Assembly (NCBI GenBank): GCA_029688995.1
Contig: JARULA010000002.1
Location: 310,001 to 374,000, forward strand
Direction: 5' to 3'
DNA from: Marinilabiliaceae bacterium ANBcel2
Lineage (GTDB): Bacteria > Bacteroidota > Bacteroidia > Bacteroidales > Marinilabiliaceae
Length of the DNA stretch: 64,000 nucleotides
Positions 1 through 9,536 of this stretch are shown piece by piece (position 1 is the first letter of the stretch; the number at the start of each line of letters is the position of its first letter). Position numbers and translations under genes: made by a program. Under the pieces are notes generated by a model. That model was not told the origin of the DNA. It searched no databases and saw nothing but the letters and a program-made list of their open reading frames with translations.

Positions 1-248
1 AGAATTCTCGACTGGTTATCGTTTGATTGTTTGTCGATTAACTCCTTATTATCGCTGAATATTTGCGAATGATATCTGTTTAGATAAACTTCAAATCTTC
101 CCAAATATTGATTTACATATTCGGTATTAAAATGTTTTGATAAAAAGTCTTTGACCAATGAGTAGGAGCGACCGGTTTTGCGTTCCTTTTGTATGTCGGT
201 TAGTAACGCAAACAATTGCATAAGTGCTTCTAAAAGCGTTTCACTCAT
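1..248 (-). CDS. N-terminal fragment of a large protein, possibly a Bacteroidota ABC-ATPase
   Basis: An ATG at 248 on the minus strand opens a frame of about 82 codons with no stop before the window edge, so only the N-terminus is present. It begins MSETLLEALMQLFALLTD and continues as a charged, helical segment. The opening resembles, from memory, the N-terminus of large (about 1000-residue) Bacteroidota proteins with an ABC-type ATPase core, but no Walker motif lies in the visible part. It diverges from the AraC-type gene at 569 across about 320 bp. That this is coding is fairly likely; the family is a weak guess. Confidence 0.6.
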   Translation of the reverse strand, partial: MSETLLEALMQLFALLTDIQKERKTGRSYSLVKDFLSKHFNTEYVNQYLGRFEVYLNRYHSQIFSDNKELIDKQSNDNQSRI

Positions 249-568
249 TGACTGTTTATTTAATATTATTTACTTTTTAATTTACTGTTGGAAAGATAAG
301 AAAAAAACTGCTGTAGCGATTAAATTTTTGTTAACTAATTTCTACTTTAAATTAAAGGGGCTAATATGTTATTTAAGTACTCTTTTTCATTACCATTTTT
401 TTTATGAGTGTCTCCCTTTTTTTGCTTATAGGTGTTTTTTGATACCCTTTTTTTCTAGAGCTACGATCCATTATGTTTGTTTAAATTGTTAAGGTAAAGG
501 GGGTTCAAATATCGTTTCAATTGGTATATTTGTGGCTATCTAAAAGAGATGTTGTTATTTTGTAGTTT
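249..568. other. Divergent intergenic region, about 320 bp
   Basis: AT-rich DNA between the minus-strand gene starting at 248 and the AraC regulator at 569. An open frame crosses part of it (178-492), but its composition is not protein-like and it overlaps the neighbouring gene antisense. The only element I can support is a -7-type promoter match just before the AraC gene. No RNA gene or strong hairpin was seen. Confidence 0.5.
525..532 (+). promoter_or_regulatory. Candidate -7 promoter element for the AraC-family gene
   Basis: TATATTTG matches the Bacteroidota -7 consensus TAnnTTTG. It lies 36 bp before the ATG at 569, leaving a short leader. No clear -33 TTTG was found at the usual distance. 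Confidence 0.4.
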
Positions 569-1447
569 ATGAGTAATTCTTTTGAGAATATAATGCATGA
601 ACAGGTCGTTATTCCCGGTGGAAGTCCTATTCGTGTTAAATGGAATGATTTACCTCATTTTGAGTTTCCATGGCACTTTCATTATGAGATGGAAATCGTT
701 TTTGTTTTGCGCAGTTATGGAATGAGGTTTGTTGCTGACAATACAGAATCTTTTGATGAAGGAGATCTTGTTTTGGTTGGAAGTCAGGTTCCACATTACT
801 GGAAAAATGATCCTGAGTTTTACTCTGACGATTCAGACTTGCGGCTTAATGCTATTATTGTACAGTTTTCTGCTGATTTTATGGAGAAAGCGATTAATAA
901 CTATCCCGAGATGACTCATATTAAAGAGCTTTTTGAGCGTTCGGCACGTGGTATCTATTTTAGTCGCAATTTTAGTTCATTTATGGAGGACAAATTTAAA
1001 CTTCTCTATAATAGCAGAGGGTTTAAGCGACTATTACTTTTTTTAGAGATTTTGGATGCAATGGCCAGGGAGCGGGAATATCGTTTGCTTGCCTCTGCGA
1101 ATTATAGTCGAAAAGGCTCTGTTTTGAAGGATGATCGATTAAAAAAGATTTTAAACTATATCAATCTTAACTACACTCGCCAACTCTCTCTGGATGAGAT
1201 TAGTAGTAGTTTTGGAATGAACCCTTCGGCTTTTAGTCGTTATTTTAAACACAAAACATCAAAGACATTTGTGCAGTATGTCAATGATATGAGGGTAAAT
1301 TATGCTTGTAAACTTTTGCAAGAAGGAGAGAGCACTATTGTTAATATATGTTTTGAGTGTGGCTTTAACAATCTCTCTAACTTTAATAGATTTTTTAAAT
1401 CAAAAACCGGGATTACACCAAAGCAGTATAGTGACTCACTATCGTAG
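569..1447 (+). CDS. AraC-family transcriptional regulator with N-terminal cupin
   Basis: A 292-residue one-component regulator. Residues about 15-110 form a cupin-like ligand domain, with the WHFHYEMEIVFVL signature of AraC proteins that sense sugars or small metabolites. Residues about 190-290 hold the double helix-turn-helix: the first helix pair lies around LSLDEISSSFGMNPSAFSRY, the second around CFECGFNNLSNFNRFF, ending in the family's GITPKQY motif. It probably binds DNA as a dimer and activates carbohydrate or related genes, but the effector and targets are unknown. The neighbour metH follows in the same direction after 66 bp and appears to have its own promoter, so co-regulation is not implied. 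ATG 569 was chosen; an internal ATG nine codons in is possible. Confidence 0.85.
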   Translation: MSNSFENIMHEQVVIPGGSPIRVKWNDLPHFEFPWHFHYEMEIVFVLRSYGMRFVADNTESFDEGDLVLVGSQVPHYWKNDPEFYSDDSDLRLNAIIVQFSADFMEKAINNYPEMTHIKELFERSARGIYFSRNFSSFMEDKFKLLYNSRGFKRLLLFLEILDAMAREREYRLLASANYSRKGSVLKDDRLKKILNYINLNYTRQLSLDEISSSFGMNPSAFSRYFKHKTSKTFVQYVNDMRVNYACKLLQEGESTIVNICFECGFNNLSNFNRFFKSKTGITPKQYSDSLS

Positions 1448-1467
1448 TAATTGTTGTTATATTCCTG

Positions 1468-1475
1468 TAACTTTG
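1468..1475 (+). promoter_or_regulatory. Candidate -7 promoter element for metH
   Basis: TAACTTTG fits TAnnTTTG, with a TTG-rich -33-like stretch (TTGTTG) about 17 bp upstream. It lies 38 bp before the metH ATG, in the 66-bp gap after the AraC-type gene. The gap is too short for a cobalamin riboswitch. Confidence 0.5.
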
Positions 1476-1513
1476 TATTATAGATTTCTGTATTATAATT
1501 TTTACTGTTTATT

Positions 1514-4500
1514 ATGAAAAGAAAAGAGTTGCTTGAAAAGATTGCCGATGAACGTATTTTGTTGTTGGATGGAGCTATGGGCAGTCTTATTCAGGAGCAT
1601 AAACTTACCGAGAAGGATTTTAGAGGTAGGTTATTTGAGAACCATACTATGCCTCTTCAGGGAAATAATGATATTCTCTCGCTTACCTGTCCCGGTATTA
1701 TCTCCTCAATTCATCATCAATATTTGAAAGCCGGAGCTGATATTATTGAGACAAACACTTTTAATGCCAACTCTATTTCTCAATTGGATTATGGTACCGA
1801 GAATTATGTTTATGATATAAATTTTAAATCTGCTGTAGTGGCAAGGAACGCTGCAGAGGAGTGGTCAACCGATGAAAAACCCCGATTTGTTGCCGGATCA
1901 ATTGGACCCACTAATAAAACCGCATCAATGTCCCCCGATGTTAACGACCCGGGTTATAGAGCTGTAACATTTGATGACCTTAAAAACGTGTATAGAGAAC
2001 AGGCAAAAGGGTTGCTTGACGGGGGTGTCGATATTATTCTTGTAGAGACTGTTTTTGACACTTTAAATGCACGAGCCTGTTTGTACGGAATAAAAGAGGA
2101 GTTAAAAGAGCGAGAGATTGAGGATTTTCCTGTAATTGTTTCTGTAACTGTTGCAGATAAAAGTGGGAGAACCCTTTCGGGTCAAATGTTGGAGAGTTTT
2201 ATTATCTCTATCTCTTTTATGCCTTTATTTGCCTTAGGTGTAAATTGTTCTTTTGGCGCTGATGATTTAAGAATATATGTTGAAGAGTTGTGTCGCAAAA
2301 GTCCGTTTAGAGTTAGTGCATATCCCAATGCAGGTTTGCCAAATCAGTTTGGTGATTATGATGAGACTCCGGAAGAGATGACACCAAAAATTTATGACTA
2401 TTTAAAGAACCGACTTGTAAATATTATAGGAGGATGTTGTGGAACTACCCCAAGGCATATTGAGTCGTTTGGTCAATTTTTAAAAGATGCCAAACCTCAT
2501 AAACCAAAAGAGCAAAAAAGAGTTTTGCGCCTTAGCGGTCTTGATCCTTTAATTGTAGATGGTATAACCAATTTTATTAATATTGGAGAGAGAACCAATG
2601 TTGCCGGTTCTAAAAAATTTGCTCGTCTTATACGTGAGGAGAAGTATGATGAAGCCCTATCTGTTGCTTTAGAGCAGGTTGAAGGAGGAGCGCAGGTTAT
2701 TGATGTTAATATGGATGACGCTATGCTGGATGCAAAAAAGGAGATGGTCACATTTCTTAATTTGATGGCTTCCGAGCCTGATATTGCGCGTCTTCCGGTA
2801 ATGGTTGATTCCTCGCGCATTGATGTTTTGGAGGCCGGAGTTAAATGTTTACAGGGTAAATCTATAGTCAACTCTATTAGCTTAAAAGAGGGAGAGAATT
2901 TTTTTATTGATATTGCTACCCGGATTAAAGATTTGGGTGCAGCAGTTGTGGTTATGGCTTTTGATGAAAAAGGACAGGCCGACTCTTTTGATAGGCGAAT
3001 TGAAATTTGCCAACGAGCATATAAGATATTGGTAGAGCAGGTTCATTTTCCTCCTGAAGATATCATATTTGACCCTAATGTTCTGGCCATTGCTACCGGT
3101 ATAGATGAGCATAACAATTATGCTGTTGATTTTATTGATACTGTTAAATGGATAAAGAAAAATCTACCTTATGCCTCTGTTTCAGGAGGTATTAGCAATC
3201 TCTCCTTTTCATTTAGGGGAAACAATGCAGTGCGGGAAGCAATGCATTCAGTTTTTCTCTATTATGCTATTGAAGCTGGATTGGATATGGGAATTGTTAA
3301 TCCAGGGATGCTTCAGATTTATGATGAGATAGATGCTGAACTTCTTGAACTGGTCGAGGATGTTGTTTTAAATCGTCGTGCTGATGCTACAGAAAGACTT
3401 GTTGAGAAGGCAGGAGAGTTTTCGGGTAAAAAGGAGAGCTCTTTAGATGATGCTAAGCTATGGCGAAAAGAGGAGGTTGATAAAAGATTACAATATGCAT
3501 TAAGGAAGGGTATTTCTGATTTTCTTGATGTCGATTTGGAAGAGGCCAGAGCTAAGTATCAATACTCTTTGGATATTATAGAGAAACCGTTAATGGAGGG
3601 AATGAATGTTGTAGGCAAGTTGTTTGGTGATGGGAAGATGTTTTTGCCTCAGGTGGTTAAAACTGCCAGGGTTATGAAAAGAGCTGTCTCGGTGTTACAA
3701 CCCTACATAGAGGATGAGAAGAGCAAAGATGATCGAAAAGCTTCAAAAGCCGGAAAAATTTTACTGGCTACTGTAAAAGGTGATGTTCATGATATAGGGA
3801 AAAATATTGTAAGTGTAATATTATCTTGTAATAATTATGATGTTGTTGATTTGGGAGTGATGGTTCCGGCAGATAAAATTTTAGATGAGGCTGAAAAACA
3901 TAATGTTGATATTATAGGTTTGAGCGGACTAATAACTCCATCTCTGGAAGAGATGGTCAATGTTGCTGTTGAGATGGAACGAAGAGAGATGGAGCTGCCT
4001 CTTTTGATTGGGGGTGCTACAACCTCGGGGGTTCACACTGCAGTTAAGATTGATTCTTCATATTCAGGCGCTGTAGTTCATGTTAAGGATGCTTCTCAAA
4101 GTGCCGGTGTTGTGGGGTCGCTTTTATCCCGAAATGATAGAGTCGATTTTATTACCTCGGTTGAAAAGGAGTATGATAAATTAAGAAGTGCCAATTTAAA
4201 CAGAAAGAGAAAGCGATTGTTGCCTTATAGTGTAGTTAAGGATAGAGGGTTTGTTTTTGACTACGCCTCATATAACCCTAAGATTCCAAATAAAAAAGGT
4301 GTAACTGTTTTGGATGATTTTCCTGTTAATGAGGTTATCCCTTATATAGATTGGAATTTTTTCTTTTACGCATGGCGAATTACCGGCCGATTTGATGATG
4401 TTCAGATGAGTGTGAATAATCTGGAAGAATGGCTAAAGCGTTTTAGTGAGGGTGATAAGCGCAATAAGGCCCGTGAAGCAGCCAGGCTCTATAAAGATGC

Positions 4501-5239
4501 TTTAAAGATGCTTGATATCATTCAACGGGAGAATTTTTTGAATCTTAAAGCAGTTTTTGGACTCTTTCCTGCTAACTCTAAGGGAGATGATATTTATCTT
4601 TATGATTACTCCGATAAGGATAAGATATTATGTCGCTTTTATAATTTGAGACAGCAACAAGAGAAGGGTAATGATGAGGTATATTACTCTTTATCAGATT
4701 ATATTTTACCTGCAGATTGTGCTAAGGTTGATTATATAGGGGCTTTTGCTATTAATGCCGGAGAGGGTGTTCAAAAAAGGGTATCTATATATGAATCTGA
4801 GGGTGATGATTATAGTGCAATTATGCTTAAAGCTTTAAGTGATAGATTAGCTGAAGCTTTTGCGGAGCTTCTTCATTATAAGATACGAACCCATTTTTGG
4901 GGATATTCTCCTGATGAATCTTTTAATCTTAATAATTTTAAAGCTCTTAAATATGATGGAATACGGCCTGCATTTGGCTATCCTGCCTGTCCAGATCATA
5001 GTGAAAAAAGAGCACTTTTTGATCTGTTGAATGTCGAACGTAATATAGGGTTAAATTTAACTGAACATTTTAGTATGTATCCAGCTGCCTCGGTTTGTGG
5101 TTTATATATCTCGCATCCCGACTCTAAATATTTCGGTGTTGGGAAAGTTTTGCGTGATCAGGTCTCTAATTTGGCTCAAAGAAAAGGCAAGAGTGTAGAA
5201 GAGATTGAGAAATGGATACCTTCTAATCTTGGTTATTAG
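1514..5239 (+). CDS. metH: Cobalamin-dependent methionine synthase
   Basis: A full-length, 1241-residue, four-module enzyme that moves a methyl group from methyl-tetrahydrofolate through cobalamin to homocysteine. The homocysteine domain (about 1-320) has the zinc ligands C245 and C308-C309 (GGCCGTTP). The folate domain follows (about 340-620). The B12 module (about 650-890) carries DVHDIGKN with the axial histidine H759. The C-terminal AdoMet reactivation domain (about 900-1241) contains [12 protein letters not shown]. All key residues seen are intact. It starts at ATG 1514 with its own candidate promoter and lies 20 bp before an aldehyde dehydrogenase gene. It works with S-adenosylhomocysteinase, encoded at 61272-62687, in the methyl cycle. 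No B12 riboswitch was found upstream. Confidence 0.97.
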   Translation: MKRKELLEKIADERILLLDGAMGSLIQEHKLTEKDFRGRLFENHTMPLQGNNDILSLTCPGIISSIHHQYLKAGADIIETNTFNANSISQLDYGTENYVYDINFKSAVVARNAAEEWSTDEKPRFVAGSIGPTNKTASMSPDVNDPGYRAVTFDDLKNVYREQAKGLLDGGVDIILVETVFDTLNARACLYGIKEELKEREIEDFPVIVSVTVADKSGRTLSGQMLESFIISISFMPLFALGVNCSFGADDLRIYVEELCRKSPFRVSAYPNAGLPNQFGDYDETPEEMTPKIYDYLKNRLVNIIGGCCGTTPRHIESFGQFLKDAKPHKPKEQKRVLRLSGLDPLIVDGITNFINIGERTNVAGSKKFARLIREEKYDEALSVALEQVEGGAQVIDVNMDDAMLDAKKEMVTFLNLMASEPDIARLPVMVDSSRIDVLEAGVKCLQGKSIVNSISLKEGENFFIDIATRIKDLGAAVVVMAFDEKGQADSFDRRIEICQRAYKILVEQVHFPPEDIIFDPNVLAIATGIDEHNNYAVDFIDTVKWIKKNLPYASVSGGISNLSFSFRGNNAVREAMHSVFLYYAIEAGLDMGIVNPGMLQIYDEIDAELLELVEDVVLNRRADATERLVEKAGEFSGKKESSLDDAKLWRKEEVDKRLQYALRKGISDFLDVDLEEARAKYQYSLDIIEKPLMEGMNVVGKLFGDGKMFLPQVVKTARVMKRAVSVLQPYIEDEKSKDDRKASKAGKILLATVKGDVHDIGKNIVSVILSCNNYDVVDLGVMVPADKILDEAEKHNVDIIGLSGLITPSLEEMVNVAVEMERREMELPLLIGGATTSGVHTAVKIDSSYSGAVVHVKDASQSAGVVGSLLSRNDRVDFITSVEKEYDKLRSANLNRKRKRLLPYSVVKDRGFVFDYASYNPKIPNKKGVTVLDDFPVNEVIPYIDWNFFFYAWRITGRFDDVQMSVNNLEEWLKRFSEGDKRNKAREAARLYKDALKMLDIIQRENFLNLKAVFGLFPANSKGDDIYLYDYSDKDKILCRFYNLRQQQEKGNDEVYYSLSDYILPADCAKVDYIGAFAINAGEGVQKRVSIYESEGDDYSAIMLKALSDRLAEAFAELLHYKIRTHFWGYSPDESFNLNNFKALKYDGIRPAFGYPACPDHSEKRALFDLLNVERNIGLNLTEHFSMYPAASVCGLYISHPDSKYFGVGKVLRDQVSNLAQRKGKSVEEIEKWIPSNLGY

Positions 5240-5259
5240 TATAATTAAAATATTTTTTG

Positions 5260-6627
5260 ATGCGTATTAAATCAATTAATCCGGCTACCGGAGAGATTTT
5301 AAATAGATATGAAGAGTTTCAGTGGGAAGAGATTAGTTATGTTTTGGATTGCTCACTTTCTGCTTTTCATAAATGGAGGCGCGAAACTATTCAGTTTCGT
5401 GCAGATTTAATTTCACGACTTGCAAATAAGTTAGAGGATAAAAAAGAGGCTCTTGCAGTAACCATAACTCTGGAGATGGGTAAACCTATAACACAATCAA
5501 GGGCTGAAATAGAAAAGTGTGCATGGTTATGCCGTTATTATGTTGAAAATTCAGAACAATTTTTGAATTCGCAAACCATTAAAACTGCCGCTAAACACTC
5601 TTATGTTTCTTTTCAACCTATTGGACCGGTTTTAGCGGTAATGCCCTGGAATTTCCCTTTTTGGCAGGTTTTTAGATTTGCCATACCTGCGCTTTTGGCC
5701 GGAAACTCTGTTGTGTTAAAACATGCTTCATCTGTTTCAGCGTGCTCTTTAGCAATAGAAAAACTGTTTAAAGAGTGCAGATTTCCTGATAATATATTTC
5801 AAAGCCTTATAATATCCAGTAAAAAGGTGGAAAATGTTATTACCGACCGAAGAATTCAGGCTGTTACATTTACCGGAAGTACACCTGCCGGTAGAGCTGT
5901 TGGATCGTTAGCAGGGCGCAGTCTTAAAAAGTCAGTGCTTGAACTGGGAGGTAGTGACCCTTACATTATTTTGGCAGATGCAGATATTAGTTATGCAGCT
6001 GATGTTTGTGCTTCGGCACGTTTACTTAATGCAGGTCAAAGTTGTATTTCGGCTAAGCGATTTATTGTTGTTGAAGAGGTGTATGATCAGTTTGTTTATG
6101 CTATTACCCAAAAACTTAAAAATACAGTGATAGGTGATCCTTTAAATAGTGAGACAGATCTTGGTCCATTGGCTCGCAATAACCTCAGGCTCGATCTTCA
6201 AATGCAGGTTAATAATTCTGTAGAGAAAGGAGCTGATCTTATATTGGGGGGTGCAGATGCCGATATGGATGGCTTTTATTACCTTCCTACTGTTCTTGGG
6301 AATGTTTTGCCCGGTATGCCTGCATATCATGAAGAGCTGTTTGGTCCGGTAGCTGCTGTGATTAAAGTTGCCAATGAGGAGCAGGCTGTTTGTACTGCTA
6401 ATGATACAAATTTCGGACTGGGAGCGGCTGTTTTTTCTGCAGATATTCAAAATGCCCGAAGGATTGCTGAGTTTGAGCTGGAAGCCGGTTGCTGTTTTGT
6501 TAATGGTGCAGTAATATCAGATCCAAGAATGCCTTTTGGAGGTGTTAAGGATAGTGGCTATGGCCGCGAGCTATCGGTATATGGACTTTATGAATTTATG
6601 AATATTAAATCGGTCGTGGTAAAATAG
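5260..6627 (+). CDS. NAD(P)-dependent aldehyde dehydrogenase, succinate-semialdehyde type
   Basis: A 455-residue aldehyde dehydrogenase that oxidises an aldehyde to its acid with NAD(P). The N-terminal SINPATGE, the EMGKP segment and the short length match the Sad/GabD-like succinate-semialdehyde dehydrogenases. The substrate call rests on that resemblance. Catalytic residues are present: MPWNFP cofactor loop, FTGST, the general-base glutamate E228 in LELGG, and the nucleophile C262 in GQSCIS, 34 residues later as usual. The start is ATG 5260; an in-frame TTG lies one codon upstream. It sits between metH and recX with 20-bp and near-zero spacing, probably as one transcript, though no functional link is evident. 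A CoA-transferase at 19965 could use related C4 acids. Confidence 0.85.
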   Translation: MRIKSINPATGEILNRYEEFQWEEISYVLDCSLSAFHKWRRETIQFRADLISRLANKLEDKKEALAVTITLEMGKPITQSRAEIEKCAWLCRYYVENSEQFLNSQTIKTAAKHSYVSFQPIGPVLAVMPWNFPFWQVFRFAIPALLAGNSVVLKHASSVSACSLAIEKLFKECRFPDNIFQSLIISSKKVENVITDRRIQAVTFTGSTPAGRAVGSLAGRSLKKSVLELGGSDPYIILADADISYAADVCASARLLNAGQSCISAKRFIVVEEVYDQFVYAITQKLKNTVIGDPLNSETDLGPLARNNLRLDLQMQVNNSVEKGADLILGGADADMDGFYYLPTVLGNVLPGMPAYHEELFGPVAAVIKVANEEQAVCTANDTNFGLGAAVFSADIQNARRIAEFELEAGCCFVNGAVISDPRMPFGGVKDSGYGRELSVYGLYEFMNIKSVVVK

Positions 6628-6634
6628 GTTGTGT

Positions 6635-7108
6635 GTGTCGAATATTTTTGAAACATATTATAATCGAGCTGCCTCTATTTGCGCTAGACAGGAGAAATGT
6701 CGTTCTGATATTAAAAAGAAGTTGATTGAGTGGGGAGTAGAGAGTGCTTTTAGAGATAAGATTCTTGACTCTTTGGAGCGTGAAGGATTTATCAATGAAG
6801 AGAGGTTTGCCTGTTTTTATGTAAGGGATAAATTTAAATTTAATAGATGGGGCGAGAACAAAATCCGTTTTAATCTGCGTAATAGGGAAGTGTCCGATTC
6901 GGTAATAGATGTAGCTTTCTCTAAAGCTGATATTGAAAGAGATGATTATATTAAAGCTTTAGAGAGCCTGCTTACTTTTAAATCAAAAAAGCTTACTTTT
7001 TCAGATGCATATAAAAAGAAGGCTGCCCTTATAAGATTTGCATATTCACGCGGATATAGTTATGATGATATTTTGATGGTTATAGAACGCCTTAAGCTGT
7101 TAGATTAA
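6635..7108 (+). CDS. recX: RecX family regulator of RecA
   Basis: A small, basic, all-helical protein of about 157 residues with the tandem three-helix repeats of RecX, recognisable from REGFINEERFACFYVRDK followed by RWGENKIRFNLR. RecX binds RecA filaments and limits strand exchange; recA itself is not in the window. No ATG is available near the start. I chose GTG 6635 (reading SNIFETYYNRA onwards); TTG 6629, one base after the aldehyde dehydrogenase stop, is an alternative. The tight spacing suggests cotranscription from metH. Its last 17 bp overlap the convergent membrane-protein gene on the minus strand. Confidence 0.85.
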   Translation: MSNIFETYYNRAASICARQEKCRSDIKKKLIEWGVESAFRDKILDSLEREGFINEERFACFYVRDKFKFNRWGENKIRFNLRNREVSDSVIDVAFSKADIERDDYIKALESLLTFKSKKLTFSDAYKKKAALIRFAYSRGYSYDDILMVIERLKLLD

Positions 7109-7997
7109 TTTTGTTGTTTTTATTTAGAATTGCTGATGGGTTAATTGTGTATATTATGCCCGGAAGTGCTGTTATTGCTGATATTGCATAAAACAGAAGA
7201 CTTAATGTTACTGCGTTTCCAGCATCTACTTCAAGATATTTAGCCCCCCACATAAAAACAACTTCTCTGGCACCTATGCCTCCTAATGTTATGGGTATAG
7301 CTCCTGCTATTGATGAGAGCAGAAATAGAAGAAGGTAGTCATCCCACAACCCTGTAAGTTCTGTCCCAATGGCTTTTAAAATTGTTATGGCAGTTGCCAT
7401 TTGCAGACATTGAACTATTATTGACCAACCTGTTATTTTTAGGTATACCGATTTTAATTTTTTATAAAACAGGTGTAGAAAAAGGTAAAAGCCAATGGCA
7501 ACCAATGGTGTAAACAACCATAGATAAGATTGTAAAGGTAGAGGGTAGTCGATAAATGGAGTGAAAAGCAGCATACTAATAACAATAATGGTTAAACCAC
7601 TAACGCGGTCACTTAAAATCGCTTTAATACTCTCTTTTACTTTCAGGTTTAAATATTTTTCCAGTAAAAAAATTTTAAATCCGTCCCCTCCAACGCCTCC
7701 CGGTAAAAAGAGATTGTAAAAGAGTCCCAGCCAGTATAGCTTTAAATTCTCCTTTAGAGTAATTTTAAGGGAGATATGATGAAATATTGTGATAAGACGA
7801 AATGATGCTGCAATTTGAGACAATGCATAGATCGATAACGCTGCAATTAAGAGAGGTATTTTTGCTGACTGAATTTTATTTGATATCTCTAAAACATCTA
7901 TATTGTTAATAACATACCAGAGAGCAAAAGCACTAAGAGTAACTTTAGCTATTAATTTGATGAGTGACTTTTTTGTCATAAGCTCTTTATAAGCCAT
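7092..7997 (-). CDS. Lysylphosphatidylglycerol synthase TM region / UPF0104 flippase-like membrane protein
   Basis: An integral membrane protein of 301 residues with about eight hydrophobic segments. The motif LFYNLFLPGGVGGDGFKIF and the later PITLGGIGAREVVF are characteristic of the lysylphosphatidylglycerol-synthase transmembrane (UPF0104/AglD) family. Such proteins are membrane domains linked to lipid or glycolipid handling and flipping; no soluble synthetase domain is attached, so lysyl transfer is not implied. The start is ATG 7997 (an in-frame TTG lies one codon upstream). It lies 47 bp downstream of the KamA-like gene on the same strand and overlaps recX tail-to-tail. The substrate is unknown. 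Confidence 0.8.
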   Translation of the reverse strand: MAYKELMTKKSLIKLIAKVTLSAFALWYVINNIDVLEISNKIQSAKIPLLIAALSIYALSQIAASFRLITIFHHISLKITLKENLKLYWLGLFYNLFLPGGVGGDGFKIFLLEKYLNLKVKESIKAILSDRVSGLTIIVISMLLFTPFIDYPLPLQSYLWLFTPLVAIGFYLFLHLFYKKLKSVYLKITGWSIIVQCLQMATAITILKAIGTELTGLWDDYLLLFLLSSIAGAIPITLGGIGAREVVFMWGAKYLEVDAGNAVTLSLLFYAISAITALPGIIYTINPSAILNKNNKINLTA

Positions 7998-8044
7998 CAA
8001 GGGGCATAGCTATTAGGCTTAAACCCCTCTGGCTTAACTTTTTG

Positions 8045-9358
8045 TTAGTTTCCTTTTCCTGATTTTAAAATTTTATTTAATTCATCAGTGAAAAAGAATT
8101 TTTCTTTTCCAAATGCCGGTTCAAGATCATCCATCCATAGCGCATCAGGATTATATTTTGCAAAAAATGGAATGTTCACCCAATCACTATTTCTTCCTTG
8201 TATAAACTCTAACACAAACACTTTTTCATTGTTGATTGTGGTTACTCCATTTACTTTAACTTTTCCGGGTGTGCATGACATACTGGGACCTCTTACCGTG
8301 CGGGCTATGCCACTTACTTTTGTATATGCTACTTTAAATATTTCCCATGCATTTTCCAGTGTAACACCAAAATATTCCTGAGCTCCGGTATCACGGGCAA
8401 TAAACATATAGTAGGGTATTAATCCCAGTTTTACTTGTTTAATCCACATATCTGCCCATATTTCAGCTTTCCCATTTATATTATTTAAAAGAGGTGATTG
8501 TGTTCTTATTTGAGCTCCTGTATTGTGGATCTTTTTAATTGCTTCTTGTACTGCTTCTGTTTCAAGCTCTTTGGGATGATTAAAATGAGCCATATATGCA
8601 AGAGTTTTACCTGCCTGAGTTACCTTTTTAAAAATGTTTAATGTCTCTTCTGCATCACTATCGGTGAGGTATTTGTATGGCCAAAATGCTAAAGATTTAG
8701 ATCCTATTCGTATGTTTTTAAGGTGTGGAATATTTGCATCCAGAATTTTTGAGATATAAGCATCTAAAACATTAGCTTTCATTACCATTGGGTCGCCTCC
8801 TGTAATTAGGAGGTCTGTTATTTCGGTATGTTTACGGATATACTCAATAATTCCATCAACCTCTTTCATTGCAAATTTAAGATCATCCATCCCTGTAAAC
8901 TGTGGCCACCTGAAGCAGAATGTGCAGTAGGCATGACAAGTTTGTCCCTGCGTTGGGAAAAATAACATTGTTTCGTCATACTTATGTTGTGCACCTTTTA
9001 ATTTTTGACCGTTGATCTCCGGGACATTGCTACTTTGTCCGGCCGGATGCGGATTGAGCTGATGACGTATTTTATTGGCCTCCTCTTTTATCGTAGCTGC
9101 ATCGGCTCCTTCATCTAACAGCCTGGCCATTTTCTCATAATGTTCAGCCTTTAGCATTCCCTTTTGTGGAAAATTTAAAACAAAAATGGGATCTTCCTTA
9201 TAATTATCCCAGTCAATAAGCTCTTCTACCACATAATTGTTTGTTTTAAAGGGTAATACTGTAGCTACCACATCGATATCCCGCTGATGTTCTTTACTTA
9301 TTTTATCTATGCAAGACATCTTTTTATAGTTACGGGCTGTATAAATTTGATATTTCAT
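8045..9358 (-). CDS. KamA-like radical SAM protein (lysine 2,3-aminomutase family), substrate uncertain
   Basis: A 437-residue radical SAM enzyme of the lysine-2,3-aminomutase-like family. The iron-sulfur cluster motif CxxxCxxC is C141-C145-C148 (CHAYCTFC), followed by FRW and the SAM-binding LITGGDPMVM. Near the C-terminus TPGK (K366) is the best candidate for the PLP-binding lysine. Clostridial lysine 2,3-aminomutase has an aspartate just before its PGGGGK motif; here the matching stretch reads PSMSCTPGK, so the lysine-binding acidic residue seems absent. A different amino acid or a peptide/protein lysine may be the substrate. No lysine-fermentation genes lie nearby. It has its own candidate promoter and precedes the flippase-like gene by 47 bp. 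Confidence 0.75.
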   Translation of the reverse strand: MKYQIYTARNYKKMSCIDKISKEHQRDIDVVATVLPFKTNNYVVEELIDWDNYKEDPIFVLNFPQKGMLKAEHYEKMARLLDEGADAATIKEEANKIRHQLNPHPAGQSSNVPEINGQKLKGAQHKYDETMLFFPTQGQTCHAYCTFCFRWPQFTGMDDLKFAMKEVDGIIEYIRKHTEITDLLITGGDPMVMKANVLDAYISKILDANIPHLKNIRIGSKSLAFWPYKYLTDSDAEETLNIFKKVTQAGKTLAYMAHFNHPKELETEAVQEAIKKIHNTGAQIRTQSPLLNNINGKAEIWADMWIKQVKLGLIPYYMFIARDTGAQEYFGVTLENAWEIFKVAYTKVSGIARTVRGPSMSCTPGKVKVNGVTTINNEKVFVLEFIQGRNSDWVNIPFFAKYNPDALWMDDLEPAFGKEKFFFTDELNKILKSGKGN

Positions 9359-9514
9359 GTAAAATAATTTTTTGGTTAAAATAAAACCTGCATTAGTTCT
9401 TTTTTGATACCGTCAATCTTCAATTAGTGATCTCAATTTACAACTTGTATTCCTATTGACGGCTTTTACTTATGCGCGTTTTATAATATCGTAAATTTTA
9501 TATTGTGCTAAAAA

Positions 9515-9522
9515 CAAAAATA
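9515..9522 (-). promoter_or_regulatory. Candidate -7 promoter element for the KamA-like gene
   Basis: On the minus strand this reads TATTTTTG, a match to TAnnTTTG. It lies about 157 bp before the start at 9358, in the gap after rodA, so the leader would be long. The AT-rich context makes a chance match possible. Confidence 0.3.
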
Positions 9523-9536
9523 TAAAAATTTAAACA

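Noticed and set aside
178-492. Open frame of 104 codons on the plus strand
   Set aside because: It is antisense to the gene start at 248 and then runs through AT-rich intergenic DNA. The product is rich in Phe, Tyr and Cys with no recognisable motif.
1448-1513. Cobalamin riboswitch before metH
   Set aside because: The gap is only 66 bp, too short for a B12 riboswitch, and no B12-box-like sequence was seen.
7998-8040. AGGGG / CCCCT hairpin between the KamA-like and flippase-like genes
   Set aside because: The stem is short with a loop of about 20 bases, no T-tract follows, and it sits at the next gene's start. Not supported as a terminator.
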